DNA from: Lachnospiraceae bacterium AM93-12TA | Lineage (GTDB): Bacteria; Bacillota; Clostridia; Lachnospirales; Lachnospiraceae | Reading direction: 5' to 3' | DNA length: 64,000 nt | Assembly (NCBI GenBank): GCA_027698105.1 | Contig: JAQERH010000008.1 | Span: 30,799 to 94,798, forward strand | Shown: in pieces, positions 28,089-38,290 of the stretch | How positions within the stretch are numbered: the stretch's first letter is position 1 | Layout of the letters: every line of letters starts with the position of its first letter | Position numbers and translations under genes: made by a program | Notes under the pieces: model-generated | What the model saw: the letters and a program-made list of their open reading frames with translations, nothing else | Told to the model about the DNA's origin: nothing | Database searches by the model: none

Positions 28089-28104
28089 AGGCGGGGATGT
28101 ATAG

Positions 28105-28710
28105 TTGACACAGGAAGAATATTATGGTGCTTTTTTCAGGGAATTAGTACAAGGAAAAGAATATTTAGAGCAGCTGGTGCAGCAGTACCCGGTTCAAGAG
28201 ACGGAGGATGGGATACAACCGATTATATATATAAAATCAAGGATAAAGACACCGGAAAGTGCCATGAAAAAGCTTGAAAGAAAGGGGCTTGAGACAGATG
28301 GAGCAACAGCTGTCAGCGGGATTTGCGATGCGATAGGGATACGCATTATCTGTTCCTTTGAAGAAGAGGTATATAAGATAGCCAGGTGGCTCTGCAAAAG
28401 AGAGGATCTTTGCATTCTGGAAGAAAAAGATTATATTGCCTATCCAAAACCCAACGGATACCGCAGCTTTCATCTGATCGCAAGGTTCACACAAGATAAG
28501 ATGCAGGGACTGACGGCAGAAATCCAGATTCGTACCATCGCCATCGACTTCTGGGCTGTGTTAGAACACCAGTTAAAATACAAGCAGAACATTTTTCATG
28601 AAGATATAATAAAACAGGAGCTGAAGCGATGTGCCGATGAGATCGCATCCGTTGATCTGTCTATGCAGACCATCCGGGAGCTTCTGCGAGATGGGGACTG
28701 GAGTAAGTAA
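28105..28710 (+). CDS. Small alarmone synthetase, RelA/SpoT-like
   Basis: Single-domain (p)ppGpp synthetase of the RelP/RelQ type, 201 residues, without hydrolase or ACT domains. Motifs: IKSRIKTPESAMKKLERKG (ATP-binding lysines and arginines), DAIGIRIICSFEEE, YIAYPKPNGYRSFHLI and EIQIRTIAIDFWAVLEHQLKYK, the last holding the catalytic Glu region. The start is TTG at 28105, as the only nearby ATG (28098) is out of frame and stops at once; the ribosome site is weak (AAGGCGGGG). It follows the lipoprotein by 16 bases, so may be co-transcribed, and it ends at a terminator shared with the convergent trp operon. Confidence 0.88.
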   Translation: MTQEEYYGAFFRELVQGKEYLEQLVQQYPVQETEDGIQPIIYIKSRIKTPESAMKKLERKGLETDGATAVSGICDAIGIRIICSFEEEVYKIARWLCKREDLCILEEKDYIAYPKPNGYRSFHLIARFTQDKMQGLTAEIQIRTIAIDFWAVLEHQLKYKQNIFHEDIIKQELKRCADEIASVDLSMQTIRELLRDGDWSK

Positions 28711-28726
28711 ACAAAGTTTTGCGATC

Positions 28727-28755
28727 GGGTGTGCAGTTTTTATGTCTGCACACCC
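28727..28755 (+). terminator. Terminator between the alarmone synthetase and trpA
   Basis: GGGTGTGCAG (28727-28736) and CTGCACACCC (28746-28755) form a perfect 10-bp stem with a T-rich loop; the tail is TGCTTTATG. Position between convergent genes suggests it serves both strands. Confidence 0.65.
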
Positions 28756-28790
28756 TGCTTTATGTCTGTATTTCAGATAAAGTCTGAATG

Positions 28791-29567
28791 TCAAAGGCTG
28801 TTCATAGCTTCTGTCATGGATTTCACATAAGAACCAATGTGTTCTGGAGCATCGGAGCCATACTGTTCCAGGAATTTGACAATGGCAGAACCTACGATCA
28901 CTCCGTCTGCCAGTTTTGCCATGTCTCTGGCCTGTATCGGTGTGGAGATGCCAAAACCGATGGCACAGGGAATGGAGGTATGTTGACGGACAATATCTAC
29001 AATCGCTTTCAGATCCGTCTGGATTTCAGTCCGGACACCAGTTACCCCAAGGCTGGATACAATGTAAAGAAATCCTTCCGCTTCCTTTGCAATTTTGGCA
29101 ATCCGGTCTTTGGAGGTGGGGGCGATAAGGGAAATCAGGTCTACTCCGTATTTCCGGCATACAGGAAGAAATTCTTCTTTTTCCTCAAAGGGCAGGTCAG
29201 GGAGGATCAGCCCGTCTATATTAAGGCGGCTGCAGGCAGAAAGAAAGGCTTCTGCCCCATAGGAAAATACCACATTGGAGTAGGTCATGAAAACCATGGG
29301 AACGGTAATGTCCTGGCGCAGATTTTCCACAAACGCAAAAATTTTATCCGTAGTAATCCCGCCTTTTAATGCCCTTAAATTGGCACCCTGAATAACAGGG
29401 CCTTCGGCAGTGGGATCAGAAAATGGAATCCCTAACTCAATCAGATCAGCCCCTCCTGAGACAGCAGCTCGAATGGCTGCTTCTGTGGTTTCCAGATCTG
29501 GATCACCGCAGGTAATAAATGCAATAAATGCCTTGTTGCTTTCAAATGCCTGTTTGATCTTACTCAT
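28791..29567 (-). CDS. trpA: Tryptophan synthase alpha chain
   Basis: Cleaves indole-3-glycerol phosphate to indole and glyceraldehyde-3-phosphate. 258-residue TIM barrel with the two catalytic acids in [17 protein letters not shown], plus [11 protein letters not shown] and [11 protein letters not shown] for the phosphate site. ATG 29567 follows GGGGAGGATATCT; a longer reading frame back to 29636 lacks support. Overlaps the end of trpB by 8 bases. Last gene of trpEGDCFBA. Confidence 0.97.
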   Translation of the reverse strand: MSKIKQAFESNKAFIAFITCGDPDLETTEAAIRAAVSGGADLIELGIPFSDPTAEGPVIQGANLRALKGGITTDKIFAFVENLRQDITVPMVFMTYSNVVFSYGAEAFLSACSRLNIDGLILPDLPFEEKEEFLPVCRKYGVDLISLIAPTSKDRIAKIAKEAEGFLYIVSSLGVTGVRTEIQTDLKAIVDIVRQHTSIPCAIGFGISTPIQARDMAKLADGVIVGSAIVKFLEQYGSDAPEHIGSYVKSMTEAMNSL

Positions 29568-30750
29568 AGATATCCTCCCCTCGATAGCGTGCAATAGCAG
29601 CGCAGTCCTTGTCTCCCCGTCCGGAGATGGTGACAACGATAATCTGTTCTTTGTTCATAGATGGAGCCAGCTTCATGGCATAGGCCACAGCATGGGCTGA
29701 CTCGATGGCAGGGATGATTCCCTCGGTTTTAGCCAGATACTCAAAAGCACAGACAGCTTCATCATCCGTTACGGGAACATAGGCTGCCCGCTTTGTGTCG
29801 TGAAGATAGGCATGTTCCGGCCCGATCCCAGGATAGTCCAGTCCTGCGGAAATGGAGTAAACAGGAGCAATTTGTCCATATTTGTCCTGGCAGAAATAAG
29901 ATTTCATTCCGTGGAAAATACCAAGTCTTCCAGTAGAAATCGTGGCTGCAGTCTCAAAGGTATCTATGCCTCTTCCTGCTGCCTCACATCCGATTAACTG
30001 CACTTCTTTATCTTCGATAAAATGATAGAAGCTTCCGATGGCATTGGAGCCTCCTCCTACACAGGCGATGACAGCATCAGGAAGACGGCCTTCTTTTTCC
30101 AGAAGTTGTGCCTTGATTTCCTTAGATATTACCGCCTGAAAATCCCTCACAATAGTAGGAAATGGATGGGGGCCCATGACGGAACCAAGACAGTAGTGGG
30201 TGTCTGAGATACGGGAGGTCCATTCCCGCATGGCTTCGGATACAGCATCCTTGAGAGTAGCAGTTCCGGTGGTCACAGGAATGACTTCAGCCCCTAAAAG
30301 CCTCATCCGGTATACGTTTAATGCCTGACGGATGGTATCCTCCTTTCCCATAAAGACGACACATTCCATTCCCATAAGTGCAGCGGCGGTAGCAGTGGCA
30401 ACTCCATGCTGACCGGCGCCGGTTTCGGCAATGAGCCGTGTTTTTCCCATTTTTTTTGCAAGGAGGGCCTGGCCTAATACATTGTTGATTTTGTGGGCTC
30501 CAGTATGGTTTAAGTCTTCCCGCTTGAGATAAATTTTTGCTCCTCCCAGATCCTTTGTCATTTTTTCAGCATAGTAGAGGCGGGAGGGACGTCCTGCATA
30601 TTCGTTTAAAAGAGCAGTCAGTTCTCTGTTAAAATCAGGATCTTGTTTGTAATGGTTATATGCTTCTTCCAGCTCGATTACTGCATTCATCAGGGTTTCC
30701 GGGATGTACTGCCCTCCGTGAATGCCAAAACGCCCGTTGGGATTTGTCAT
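29560..30750 (-). CDS. trpB: Tryptophan synthase beta chain
   Basis: PLP enzyme joining indole and serine. 396 residues; [15 protein letters not shown] at the N-terminus, PLP lysine in [16 protein letters not shown], the phosphate loop [10 protein letters not shown] and the C-terminal GRGDKD are all present, matching TrpB1 (partner of TrpA) rather than the stand-alone TrpB2. ATG 30750 overlaps trpF by 4 bases. Confidence 0.98.
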   Translation of the reverse strand: MTNPNGRFGIHGGQYIPETLMNAVIELEEAYNHYKQDPDFNRELTALLNEYAGRPSRLYYAEKMTKDLGGAKIYLKREDLNHTGAHKINNVLGQALLAKKMGKTRLIAETGAGQHGVATATAAALMGMECVVFMGKEDTIRQALNVYRMRLLGAEVIPVTTGTATLKDAVSEAMREWTSRISDTHYCLGSVMGPHPFPTIVRDFQAVISKEIKAQLLEKEGRLPDAVIACVGGGSNAIGSFYHFIEDKEVQLIGCEAAGRGIDTFETAATISTGRLGIFHGMKSYFCQDKYGQIAPVYSISAGLDYPGIGPEHAYLHDTKRAAYVPVTDDEAVCAFEYLAKTEGIIPAIESAHAVAYAMKLAPSMNKEQIIVVTISGRGDKDCAAIARYRGEDIYE

Positions 30751-31361
30751 TGTATCTCTTCTTCCTTTCTTACGGCGGCTGTAAATGCCGCCATTTTATG
30801 TTTATCTTTTTTTCCATTTATTTCGATTCCGGAGCTTACGTCTACGCCATAAGGGGAAAGTGTCTGGATGGCTGCGGTCACATTTGCCGGATTTAATCCG
30901 CCTGCCAGAAAAAAGGGGCGCTTTATACGGCAGCGGATCAAAGACCAGTCAAATACAACTCCTGTACCGGCTCCGGAATCTAGGAGAATCAGGTCAGCGC
31001 TGCTGGTCTCAGCCCTGTTTATATCATCGGTGGTCTGTATGGTAAACGCCTGGATGATAGGAGCGGAGGTCAGGGAGCGGAGAGCCTTTATAGTCTGTTC
31101 TGTTTCCTGTCCGTGAAGCTGAATCATATGAATGATGTTTTGATTCGCCAGCTCCGCCATTATTTCCGGTTTCTCATTTAGAAATACACCTACGGCCTGA
31201 ATCTTGGGATTCAGCCTGACTTTCAGCTTTTTTGCCATTTCCGGTGTTACATACCGTCTGCTTTGGGGAACAAATACGAAGCCGATGTAATCTGGTAACA
31301 GAGTATTGGCTATTTCGATATCCTGAAAGCAGGAAAGCCCACAGAACTTTATTTTTGTCAT
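30747..31361 (-). CDS. trpF: Phosphoribosylanthranilate isomerase
   Basis: Amadori rearrangement of phosphoribosylanthranilate. 204-residue TIM barrel: [10 protein letters not shown] gives the catalytic Cys near the N-terminus, [34 protein letters not shown] and [12 protein letters not shown] follow. ATG 31361 overlaps the trpC stop as ATGA; an upstream in-frame ATG (31376) would lie deeper inside trpC and is less likely. Confidence 0.95.
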   Translation of the reverse strand: MTKIKFCGLSCFQDIEIANTLLPDYIGFVFVPQSRRYVTPEMAKKLKVRLNPKIQAVGVFLNEKPEIMAELANQNIIHMIQLHGQETEQTIKALRSLTSAPIIQAFTIQTTDDINRAETSSADLILLDSGAGTGVVFDWSLIRCRIKRPFFLAGGLNPANVTAAIQTLSPYGVDVSSGIEINGKKDKHKMAAFTAAVRKEEEIQ

Positions 31362-32140
31362 AGGCAGTTTCTCCATGTCTGCAGCAGGGCTTTTTTGTCA
31401 GGAGAACGCATCAGGACTTCTCCAACCAGAACAGCGTCAGCTCCGATTTCAGAGAGCGCCAGGATATCCTCTGTGGAGCTGATTCCACTTTCTGCCACAA
31501 AGATCCGGTCTGATGGGAGCAGTGTCCGAAGGCTACGGCTGTTGTCCAGATTCACAGAAAAATCTTTCAAATTGCGGTTATTGATACCAATGATTCTGGC
31601 TCCTGCGTCTATGGCTGTCAGTACCTCCTCTTCACGGTGGGTCTCTGTCAGTGCGGATAACCCCAGTTCGTCACAGATCCGGAGATATTCCTGCAGCTGG
31701 CTTTGGCTTAAAATAGAACAGATCAGAAGCACTGCAGCTGCCCCAAGAGTCTTAGCTTCATAGATCATGTACTCGTCTACTACAAAGTCCTTACGCAGGC
31801 AGGGAAGTGAAACTGCGGAGGCAATTTCTGCCAGATAGGAGTTCTGTCCCAGAAACCACTTCGGCTCCGTCAGAACGGAAATACAGTCGGCTCCGGCTTC
31901 TTGGTATTCTCTGGCAATGTCCAGGTAAGGAAAGTCCGGAGAAATCAGTCCTTTTGAAGGAGAGGCTTTCTTGCACTCGCAGATAAAGGACATTCCTGGC
32001 TTTCCAAGGTCCCGTTCAAAGGAGAAGTTCCCCTTTGGAAGAGAAAGAGCCTCTTCCCTGATTTCAGACAGGGGCAGTTTTTCTTTTGCCAGCAGGGTAC
32101 GCTCTCTGGCATGGGCGGCAAGCTGGTCAAGAATGGTCAT
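31358..32140 (-). CDS. trpC: Indole-3-glycerol-phosphate synthase
   Basis: Ring-closing step before tryptophan synthase. 260 residues; FICECKKASPSKG holds the catalytic Lys, then ISVLTEPKWFLG, LRKDFVVDEY and IIGINNRNLKDF, and VAESGIS near the end. ATG 32140 shares its first base with the trpD stop and is spaced 7 bases from GGAGG; a GTG at 32143 is the alternative. Separate from trpF, unlike the fused enzyme of enterobacteria. Confidence 0.96.
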   Translation of the reverse strand: MTILDQLAAHARERTLLAKEKLPLSEIREEALSLPKGNFSFERDLGKPGMSFICECKKASPSKGLISPDFPYLDIAREYQEAGADCISVLTEPKWFLGQNSYLAEIASAVSLPCLRKDFVVDEYMIYEAKTLGAAAVLLICSILSQSQLQEYLRICDELGLSALTETHREEEVLTAIDAGARIIGINNRNLKDFSVNLDNSRSLRTLLPSDRIFVAESGISSTEDILALSEIGADAVLVGEVLMRSPDKKALLQTWRNCL

Positions 32141-33168
32141 CACATCACCTCCGGAATATTGCTGAGTGTAATCAGTTTTTGAAGGGTTTCTGCTGCCTTA
32201 CCAGAATCAATGAGTGACGCAGCAAGCTCTGTGCCTTCTTTCAGGCTTTGAGCTTTTTCTCCGATATAGAGAGCCGCCCCTGCATTTAGAAGAACAGCAT
32301 CCCGCTTTGGTCCTTTTTCTCCGTTAAGGATCGCCAGAGTAATGCGGGCGTTTTCTTCTGGAGTTCCCCCTCTTAAGTCTTCCTTTTTGCAGCGGGCAAA
32401 TCCAAATTCTTCAGGAGTAATGGTATAGGATTTAAACCAGCCGTTTTTGATTTCACAGATTCTGGTTGGAGCGCTGAGGGAGATTTCGTCCAGTTTATCC
32501 ATGCCATATACCACCATGCCGCGCTTCACGCCCAGATGGATCAGAACCTGAGCCAGAGGCTCTGCCAGATAATCATCGTATACGCCCAGCAGCTGCATGG
32601 AAGGAGAACCAGGGTTTGTGAGAGGCCCCAGGATGTTGAATACGGTTCGAAATCCCAGTTCCTTTCGGATTGCTCCTACATATTTCATGGAAGAATGGTA
32701 CTTCTGTGCAAAGAAGAAGCACATGCCGGCATCTTTCAGAAGTTCTCTGCAGCGGTCAGGGCTCTGATAAATATTTACCCCAAGGGCTTCCAGACAGTCT
32801 GCAGTGCCACAATGTGAGGAGGCAGCACGGTTGCCGTGTTTTGCTACCTTCATACCACTGGAAGCGGCAACGAGAGCTGCAGTGGTGGAAATATTGAAAC
32901 TCTGAGCATTGTCTCCGCCGGTACCCACAATCTCAAACAGGTCCATATTCGTTTTTACCTGCTCGGCATGCTCCCTCATAGCGGCGGCGCAGCCGGTAAT
33001 CTCATCGGTAGTTTCGGCTCGGGCGCTTTTTGTGGAAAGGGCGGCTAAAAAGGCAGCGTTTTGTGTGGCAGTGGTTTTTCCGTCCATGATCTCATTCATT
33101 ACTTCATATGCTTCTTCATAGGACAGATCCTGCTTGTTGACGATTTTTACAATGGCTTCTTTAATCAT
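32140..33168 (-). CDS. trpD: Anthranilate phosphoribosyltransferase
   Basis: Transfers phosphoribosyl from PRPP to anthranilate. 342 residues, normal. The PRPP loop [36 protein letters not shown] and [19 protein letters not shown] are diagnostic. ATG 33168 overlaps trpG by 4 bases with an AGGAGGTACAG ribosome site. Not fused to the glutaminase TrpG, unlike E. coli. Confidence 0.97.
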   Translation of the reverse strand: MIKEAIVKIVNKQDLSYEEAYEVMNEIMDGKTTATQNAAFLAALSTKSARAETTDEITGCAAAMREHAEQVKTNMDLFEIVGTGGDNAQSFNISTTAALVAASSGMKVAKHGNRAASSHCGTADCLEALGVNIYQSPDRCRELLKDAGMCFFFAQKYHSSMKYVGAIRKELGFRTVFNILGPLTNPGSPSMQLLGVYDDYLAEPLAQVLIHLGVKRGMVVYGMDKLDEISLSAPTRICEIKNGWFKSYTITPEEFGFARCKKEDLRGGTPEENARITLAILNGEKGPKRDAVLLNAGAALYIGEKAQSLKEGTELAASLIDSGKAAETLQKLITLSNIPEVM

Positions 33169-33740
33169 GACTGTACCTCCTTTATAAAGTTTTTGATCAT
33201 AGTCGTTCCGTCAGGTGTGATAATAGACTCAGGGTGAAACTGCAGGCCGTAAATGGGAAAGGACTTGTGCTGCACGCCCATGATTTCTCCATCTGCGGTA
33301 CGGGCAGTAATCCGCAGGCAGTCAGGCATGGTGTCCGGATCGGCTGCCAGAGAATGGTATCTGGCAACAGGAGACCTTTGGGGACATCCGTGAAACAGGG
33401 GACAGGCTGTTTCAAAGAGCACTTCCGATTGCTTCCCATGCATTAGTTCCTTGGCATAGGTAATGGAAGCGCCAAAGGCGGCACAGATGGCCTGATGGCC
33501 CAGGCAGATTCCAAGAATGGGGATTTTGTTTCCCAGTCTTTGGATTAGCTGAATCATAATCCCCCCTTCTTCCGGTCTTCCAGGCCCAGGAGAAAGGATA
33601 ATCCGGTCAGGGTGGAGGGCCTCGATCTCATCTACTGTTTTTTCATCGTTTCGGATGACCAGGATATCCGGATCAAGCGTACCGACGATCTGGTACAGGT
33701 TGTAAGAAAAGCTGTCGTAATTGTCGATTAAAAGTGTCAT
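33165..33740 (-). CDS. trpG: Anthranilate synthase glutaminase component
   Basis: Supplies ammonia to TrpE from glutamine. 191 residues, class I glutaminase: [26 protein letters not shown], the nucleophile Cys in [10 protein letters not shown] and the His-Glu pair in FHPESI. In Firmicutes this subunit may be shared with aminodeoxychorismate synthase; none is seen nearby. ATG 33740 overlaps the end of trpE by 4 bases. Confidence 0.96.
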   Translation of the reverse strand: MTLLIDNYDSFSYNLYQIVGTLDPDILVIRNDEKTVDEIEALHPDRIILSPGPGRPEEGGIMIQLIQRLGNKIPILGICLGHQAICAAFGASITYAKELMHGKQSEVLFETACPLFHGCPQRSPVARYHSLAADPDTMPDCLRITARTADGEIMGVQHKSFPIYGLQFHPESIITPDGTTMIKNFIKEVQS

Positions 33741-35203
33741 AGCAGATCCTCCTGTGCAAGTTCAAGGGCTTTCAGGGAAGAACGGGCTTTATTGAGGCAT
33801 TCCTCATACTCCTTTTCAGGAACAGAGTCAGCAACAATTCCGGCGCCGCTTCTCACATACACCCGTCCGTTTTTCTTGTAGGCAATGCGGATGGCGATGC
33901 AGGTATCCATATTTCCGGCAAAATCGATATAGCCGATGGCTCCTCCATAAATACCCCGCTTATTTTGTTCCAGCTGGTTAATTAACTGGCAGGCCCTGAT
34001 CTTCGGTGCGCCGGAGAGGGTTCCGGCAGGAAGCACCGCTTCAATGGCATCCAGGGCGTCATATCTGGGATCGATTTCTCCCTTGACTGTAGAGCCAATA
34101 TGCATCACATGGGAAAACCGCTGGATGGAGTGAAACTGTTCCACCTGAACCGTTCCGAACCGGCTGATTTTTCCAAGGTCATTTCTTCCCAGATCCACCA
34201 GCATATTGTGTTCGGCCAGTTCTTTTTCATCAGTCAGAAGCTGTTCTTCCAGTTTTTTGTCTTCCGTTTCACTGGTTCCTCTTGGACGGGTTCCAGCCAG
34301 AGGAAAGGTACGGAGAACCCCGTTTTCCAGCTTTACCAGTGTTTCTGAGGAAGCGCCTGCGACCTCCAGATCCGTACCGGAGAAATAGAACATATAGGGA
34401 GATGGGTTTAGGGTGCGGAGAATCCGGTACGTCTGGAACAAACTGCCTTCAAAGGGAGCGCAAAAGCAGTTGGAAAGTACAATCTGAAAGATATCGCCTT
34501 CCCTGATTCGCAGCTTCGCTTCCTCAACCATATTGCAGAAGGTATCCTTGTCAAACATGGAGGTAACATTTCCGAGAAGTTTTCCAGTAAGATTCTGTTC
34601 TTTTTCCCCATTTTTCAGAAGCTCTGCCAGATGTTTCAGTTCCAGAACAGCCTTGTTGTAGCTGATCTCAGGGTCAGCAAGGGAAATATTGACTATAAGG
34701 ATGATTTTCTGCCGGACATGGTCAAAGGCAATCACTTTATCAAAAAGCATCAGATCCAGATCCTTGAAGGTATCGTCTGCTCTGTTGCTGCAGCGGATAG
34801 AAGGCTCGCTGTATCCAAAATAGTCATAGGAAAAATATCCTACCAGTCCTCCTGTAAAAGGCGGAAGATAATCAAAACGAGGACTTTTGTATTCACCAAG
34901 TATTTGGCGGAGAACGGAAGCTGGCTCATCTGTGTGAATCGTAAAATTTCCAGCTTTTAAAAATCCGTTGGTACAGGTAATTTCCAGTTTGGGATCAAAA
35001 CCCAGAAAGGAATAGCGTCCCCAGGTCTCGTTGGCTGCAGCCGATTCCAGCAGATAGCAGTGTGAGGAAACATGTTTTAAAATTTTTAAGGCTTCAATGG
35101 GAGTGATAAAGTCGGACAGAAGCTCACAGCTTACGGGGAGTACATCATAAGTCCCTGTGGCTGCCATATCCTGTATGAAACTGAGAGATGGTAATATTTT
35201 CAT
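33737..35203 (-). CDS. trpE: Anthranilate synthase component I
   Basis: Converts chorismate to anthranilate, the first committed step to tryptophan. 488 residues. Near residue 50 YLLESAAANETWGRYSF carries the LLES motif through which tryptophan inhibits TrpE. The C-terminal chorismate-binding domain contains DIFQIVLS, FPLAGTRPRG, VDLGRNDLG, LPAGTLSGAPKIRA and GAGIVADSVPEKEYEE. ATG 35203 follows AGAAGGAGGCAGTCT; the frame stays open to 35341 but that part is a palindrome-rich insert without TrpE similarity. Confidence 0.97.
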   Translation of the reverse strand: MKILPSLSFIQDMAATGTYDVLPVSCELLSDFITPIEALKILKHVSSHCYLLESAAANETWGRYSFLGFDPKLEITCTNGFLKAGNFTIHTDEPASVLRQILGEYKSPRFDYLPPFTGGLVGYFSYDYFGYSEPSIRCSNRADDTFKDLDLMLFDKVIAFDHVRQKIILIVNISLADPEISYNKAVLELKHLAELLKNGEKEQNLTGKLLGNVTSMFDKDTFCNMVEEAKLRIREGDIFQIVLSNCFCAPFEGSLFQTYRILRTLNPSPYMFYFSGTDLEVAGASSETLVKLENGVLRTFPLAGTRPRGTSETEDKKLEEQLLTDEKELAEHNMLVDLGRNDLGKISRFGTVQVEQFHSIQRFSHVMHIGSTVKGEIDPRYDALDAIEAVLPAGTLSGAPKIRACQLINQLEQNKRGIYGGAIGYIDFAGNMDTCIAIRIAYKKNGRVYVRSGAGIVADSVPEKEYEECLNKARSSLKALELAQEDLL

Positions 35204-35259
35204 AGACTGCCTCCTTCTAAAAAAATTTTGGTGAATTTCTGCCAGAAGGGGAAAGCTTT

Positions 35260-35398
35260 TTATGAACAAGAAAGAAGCGCACTTGCGAGCTTCTCCGCCT
35301 GCGGCGGGTCGCTTCTGCGACAAAATTCTCTTCCGCCGCATGGCGATCCCCGCGGAGCGTTTTTATGTCATAGGATGAACTTTCCTATGACATAAAAA
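35260..35398. repeat. Palindrome-rich insert between the T-box and trpE
   Basis: About 140 bases of unlike composition: a perfect 14-bp inverted repeat (35362-35375 with 35383-35396), a small hairpin GTCGC-TTCT-GCGAC (35308-35321), GAAGC/GCTTC (35274-35278 with 3589-93 of the same block, i.e. 35289-35293) and several CCGC/GCGG stretches. The large repeat is flanked by GCGTTTTT and AAAAACGC, so it can extend to nearly 20 bp. On the minus strand its left arm takes up the T run of the T-box terminator. It looks like a repetitive extragenic palindrome, but copy number elsewhere cannot be seen from this window. Confidence 0.45.
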
Positions 35399-35714
35399 AA
35401 CGCCCCTGACAGAAAATGAGAGTTTCTGTCAAGGACGAATCGTGTACAAAAATAAAACGGTACAAATAATCCGCGGTGCCACCTTGAATTCATGGCTTTG
35501 CCATGCGCTTAGCAGGATACCAACATATCCCCGGCAACTGACGTATGCCTTCACGTTGCAGAATACTGGGCTTCGGTAAAATACCGGAACTTTTGACTGC
35601 ACCCTCAGCGGTCCATTTGACAACTTGTTTCTCACCTGACTCTCACCAGCGCAGGCTCTCTGTAAAGGCATCATTGCCGTTATCTCCGCTTCAACGGTTT
35701 GGTGTATGAAATTA
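35394..35714 (-). promoter_or_regulatory. Tryptophan-specific T-box leader
   Basis: The invariant T-box AAGGTGGCACCGCGG lies at 35485-35471 on the minus strand. It is followed by a terminator of about 15 bp (35437-35423 with 35415-35401, two G-U pairs) and seven T (35400-35394). Stem I upstream holds AGAGAGCCTGCGCTGGTGAG-type sequence and a TGG triplet at 35615-35613 in the expected specifier region, matching Trp. Uncharged tRNA-Trp should stabilise the antiterminator and allow trp transcription. Confidence 0.92.
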
Positions 35715-35720
35715 TTTTGG

Positions 35721-35749
35721 ATTTTAGCACTGAGTTTTTTGATTGTCAA
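35721..35749 (-). promoter_or_regulatory. trp operon promoter
   Basis: Minus strand TTGACA (35749-35744), 17-base spacer, TAAAAT (35726-35721), just upstream of the T-box leader. Confidence 0.75.
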
Positions 35750-35861
35750 GAGGAAATATTAAAAAATGATAAATTGAGAAAAGATAGATAGAAAATTTTT
35801 CAGAGACAACATAAAATATAAGAACAGACGTTCACTGCTTCTATACTTTTGAAATAGTTTA

Positions 35862-35870
35862 TGGTATAGT
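35862..35870 (+). promoter_or_regulatory. Candidate extended -10 promoter for uvrB
   Basis: TGGTATAGT is an extended -10 without a clear -35, about 140 bases before uvrB. A TTGACA at 35955-35960 lacks a convincing -10. No SOS (LexA) operator was recognised. Confidence 0.35.
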
Positions 35871-36011
35871 AGACGAAGAATGTCTGCTATCAATGACAGG
35901 CTGTAAAAAGCAAATTGTGAACACAGCCTGTCAGAGCTCGATTTATAAAATTTTTTGACAGAAAATTGGCGGATAAAAGATCTTTTACCATAGATTCTGG
36001 AGGTGGATTTT

Positions 36012-38012
36012 ATGCAAAATGAACAAAAAATCTTCGAATTACATTCCGAATACGCCCCCACCGGCGACCAGCCACAGGCCATTGAACAGCTGGTGCAGGG
36101 CTTTAGAGAAGGCAATCAGTTCCAGACTTTACTGGGGGTTACCGGCTCCGGTAAGACTTTTACCATGGCTAATGTGATTGCCCAGTTAAATAAGCCGACT
36201 TTGGTAATCGCACACAATAAGACTTTAGCAGCGCAGCTCTATGGTGAGTTTAAAGAGTATTTTCCGAATAATGCAGTGGAATACTTTGTTTCCTACTACG
36301 ATTATTATCAGCCGGAGGCATATGTACCCTCTACCGACACATATATTGAAAAGGATTCATCCATCAACGATGAGATCGATAAGCTGCGCCATTCGGCTAC
36401 GGCTGCCCTTTCAGAGCGCAGCGATGTGATTATTGTGGCTTCCGTATCCTGTATTTACGGACTGGGAAGTCCTATTGACTATAAGGAGATGGTAATTTCT
36501 CTCCGTCCTGGCATGATTAAGGACAGGGATGAGGTCATTCACAAGCTGATTGACATTCAGTACACAAGAAATGACATGGATTTTAAGCGTGGAAGCTTCC
36601 GCGTCCGGGGAGACGTGCTGGAAATTTATCCGGCCTACTCTGGCGGAGATGCGTACCGAGTGGAGTTTTTCGGGGATGAGGTGGATCGGATTACAGAGAT
36701 TGATACTCTGACCGGGGAGATTAAGTCCCAGCTGGGGCATATTGCCATCTTTCCGGCTTCCCACTATGTAATTCCCAGGGAAAAGATGGAGCTGGCGGCT
36801 CAGAATATTCTGGAGGAATTAAAGGAGCAGGCAGCCTGGTTTAAAAGCGAGGATAAGCTTCTGGAGGCCCAGAGAATCACGGAGAGAACGAATTTTGATG
36901 TGGAGATGATGCGTGAGACAGGTTTCTGCTCAGGCATTGAAAATTACTCCCGCCATCTGACAGGATCGGCGCCTGGGGAGCCTCCCTGCACCCTGATCGA
37001 CTATTTTCCAGATGACTTTCTGATTATTGTAGATGAGTCTCACATTACCCTGCCTCAGATCAGGGGGATGTATGCAGGGGATCGCTCCAGAAAGAAGACA
37101 CTGGTAGAATATGGCTTCCGTCTGCCCTCTGCCCTGGATAACCGTCCTCTGAATTTTGAGGAATTTGAGGGGAAAATTGATCAGATGCTCTTTGTTTCGG
37201 CTACTCCGTCTGATTATGAAGAAGCCCATGAGATGATGAGGGCAGAACAGATTATCCGCCCCACCGGCCTTCTGGATCCCCCTATTGAGGTGCGCCCGGT
37301 GGAGGGACAGATTGACGATCTGATCGGGGAGGTCAACCGCGAGGTGGAGAAGAAGGGAAAGGTTCTGATTACTACCCTGACGAAGCGGATGGCAGAGGAT
37401 CTGACAGACTACATGCGGGAGGTTGGAATCCGTGTGAAATATCTGCACTCAGATATCGATACGCTGGAACGTGCTGAGATTATCCGGGATATGCGCCTGG
37501 ACGTGTTCGATGTACTGGTGGGAATCAACCTTTTGAGAGAGGGACTTGATATTCCTGAGATTTCTCTGGTGGCTATCCTGGATGCAGACAAAGAAGGTTT
37601 TCTCCGCTCAGAAACCTCTCTGATTCAGACAGTAGGAAGAGCTGCGAGAAATGCAGAGGGCCATGTGCTGATGTATGCAGACAGCATGACTGATTCCATG
37701 AGGGCGGCTATTGAAGAGACTCAGAGGAGAAGGGAAATCCAGCAGGCTTATAATGAAGAGCACAATATAACGCCGACGACGATTAAGAAAGCAGTCAGAG
37801 ATTTGATCCGCATTTCTCAGGCAGCAGAAAGCGCGGCAGCAGACAGAGCCAAGGATCCGGAATCCATGGATGAACGGGAATTAAAGCAGCTGGCTAAGGA
37901 GCTGACGAAAAAGATGCACCAGGCAGCTGCAGAGCTGAATTTTGAGGAGGCAGCTGTTTTAAGAGATCAGATGGTAGAGATCAAGAAACTGTTGTTGGAA
38001 ATGGAGGAATAG
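36012..38012 (+). CDS. uvrB: Excinuclease ABC subunit B
   Basis: Damage-verifying helicase of nucleotide excision repair, handed DNA by UvrA and joined by UvrC (also in this window, 49128). 666 residues: Walker [10 protein letters not shown], the beta-hairpin [12 protein letters not shown] that clamps DNA, the DESH box, helicase motif VGRAARN and a C-terminal UVR domain (about 625-660, [20 protein letters not shown]) that binds UvrC. ATG 36012 sits 5 bases after AGGTGG; a GTG at 36003 overlaps that site. uvrA is not in the window. Confidence 0.98.
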   Translation: MQNEQKIFELHSEYAPTGDQPQAIEQLVQGFREGNQFQTLLGVTGSGKTFTMANVIAQLNKPTLVIAHNKTLAAQLYGEFKEYFPNNAVEYFVSYYDYYQPEAYVPSTDTYIEKDSSINDEIDKLRHSATAALSERSDVIIVASVSCIYGLGSPIDYKEMVISLRPGMIKDRDEVIHKLIDIQYTRNDMDFKRGSFRVRGDVLEIYPAYSGGDAYRVEFFGDEVDRITEIDTLTGEIKSQLGHIAIFPASHYVIPREKMELAAQNILEELKEQAAWFKSEDKLLEAQRITERTNFDVEMMRETGFCSGIENYSRHLTGSAPGEPPCTLIDYFPDDFLIIVDESHITLPQIRGMYAGDRSRKKTLVEYGFRLPSALDNRPLNFEEFEGKIDQMLFVSATPSDYEEAHEMMRAEQIIRPTGLLDPPIEVRPVEGQIDDLIGEVNREVEKKGKVLITTLTKRMAEDLTDYMREVGIRVKYLHSDIDTLERAEIIRDMRLDVFDVLVGINLLREGLDIPEISLVAILDADKEGFLRSETSLIQTVGRAARNAEGHVLMYADSMTDSMRAAIEETQRRREIQQAYNEEHNITPTTIKKAVRDLIRISQAAESAAADRAKDPESMDERELKQLAKELTKKMHQAAAELNFEEAAVLRDQMVEIKKLLLEMEE

Positions 38013-38020
38013 GAACTGCT

Positions 38021-38257
38021 ATGAAGCTGTATGAGGGAAAGTCAGGAAACTTTTATACAGTAGAGGCGGTTAATCAGGAAAAGCTGGGGGATAAAAGGAC
38101 GGGACGCCTGAAAGCGCTGGGAGTGGTAGAGGGCACAGGTCTTTTGCTCTTAAATAAAAAGAAAAGCGGAACAGCAGCTATAAAAGTCAGAGGAACCCGT
38201 CTGGCCCTTGGGAAGGAATATTCAGAATCGATAGAGATCCTCCCTTTAGAGAAATAG
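38021..38257 (+). CDS. feoA: FeoA-type protein
   Basis: Small cytoplasmic SH3-like partner of the ferrous iron transporter FeoB. 78 residues, with KLGDKRTGRLKALGVVEGT near the middle and a LLNKKKSGTAAIKVRGTRLALG segment, the two conserved blocks of FeoA. Only 8 bases after uvrB and 33 before feoB; whether uvrB belongs to the same transcript is unclear. No DtxR/Fur site was recognised. Confidence 0.85.
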   Translation: MKLYEGKSGNFYTVEAVNQEKLGDKRTGRLKALGVVEGTGLLLLNKKKSGTAAIKVRGTRLALGKEYSESIEILPLEK

Positions 38258-38290
38258 GAGGAAGAGTCTGGGAAAAGAGGGGAAAAGCAG

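Noticed and set aside
35203..35341. N-terminal extension of trpE by 46 codons
   Set aside because: The extension lies in the palindrome-rich insert, shows no TrpE similarity, and the ATG at 35203 has a strong AGGAGG site.
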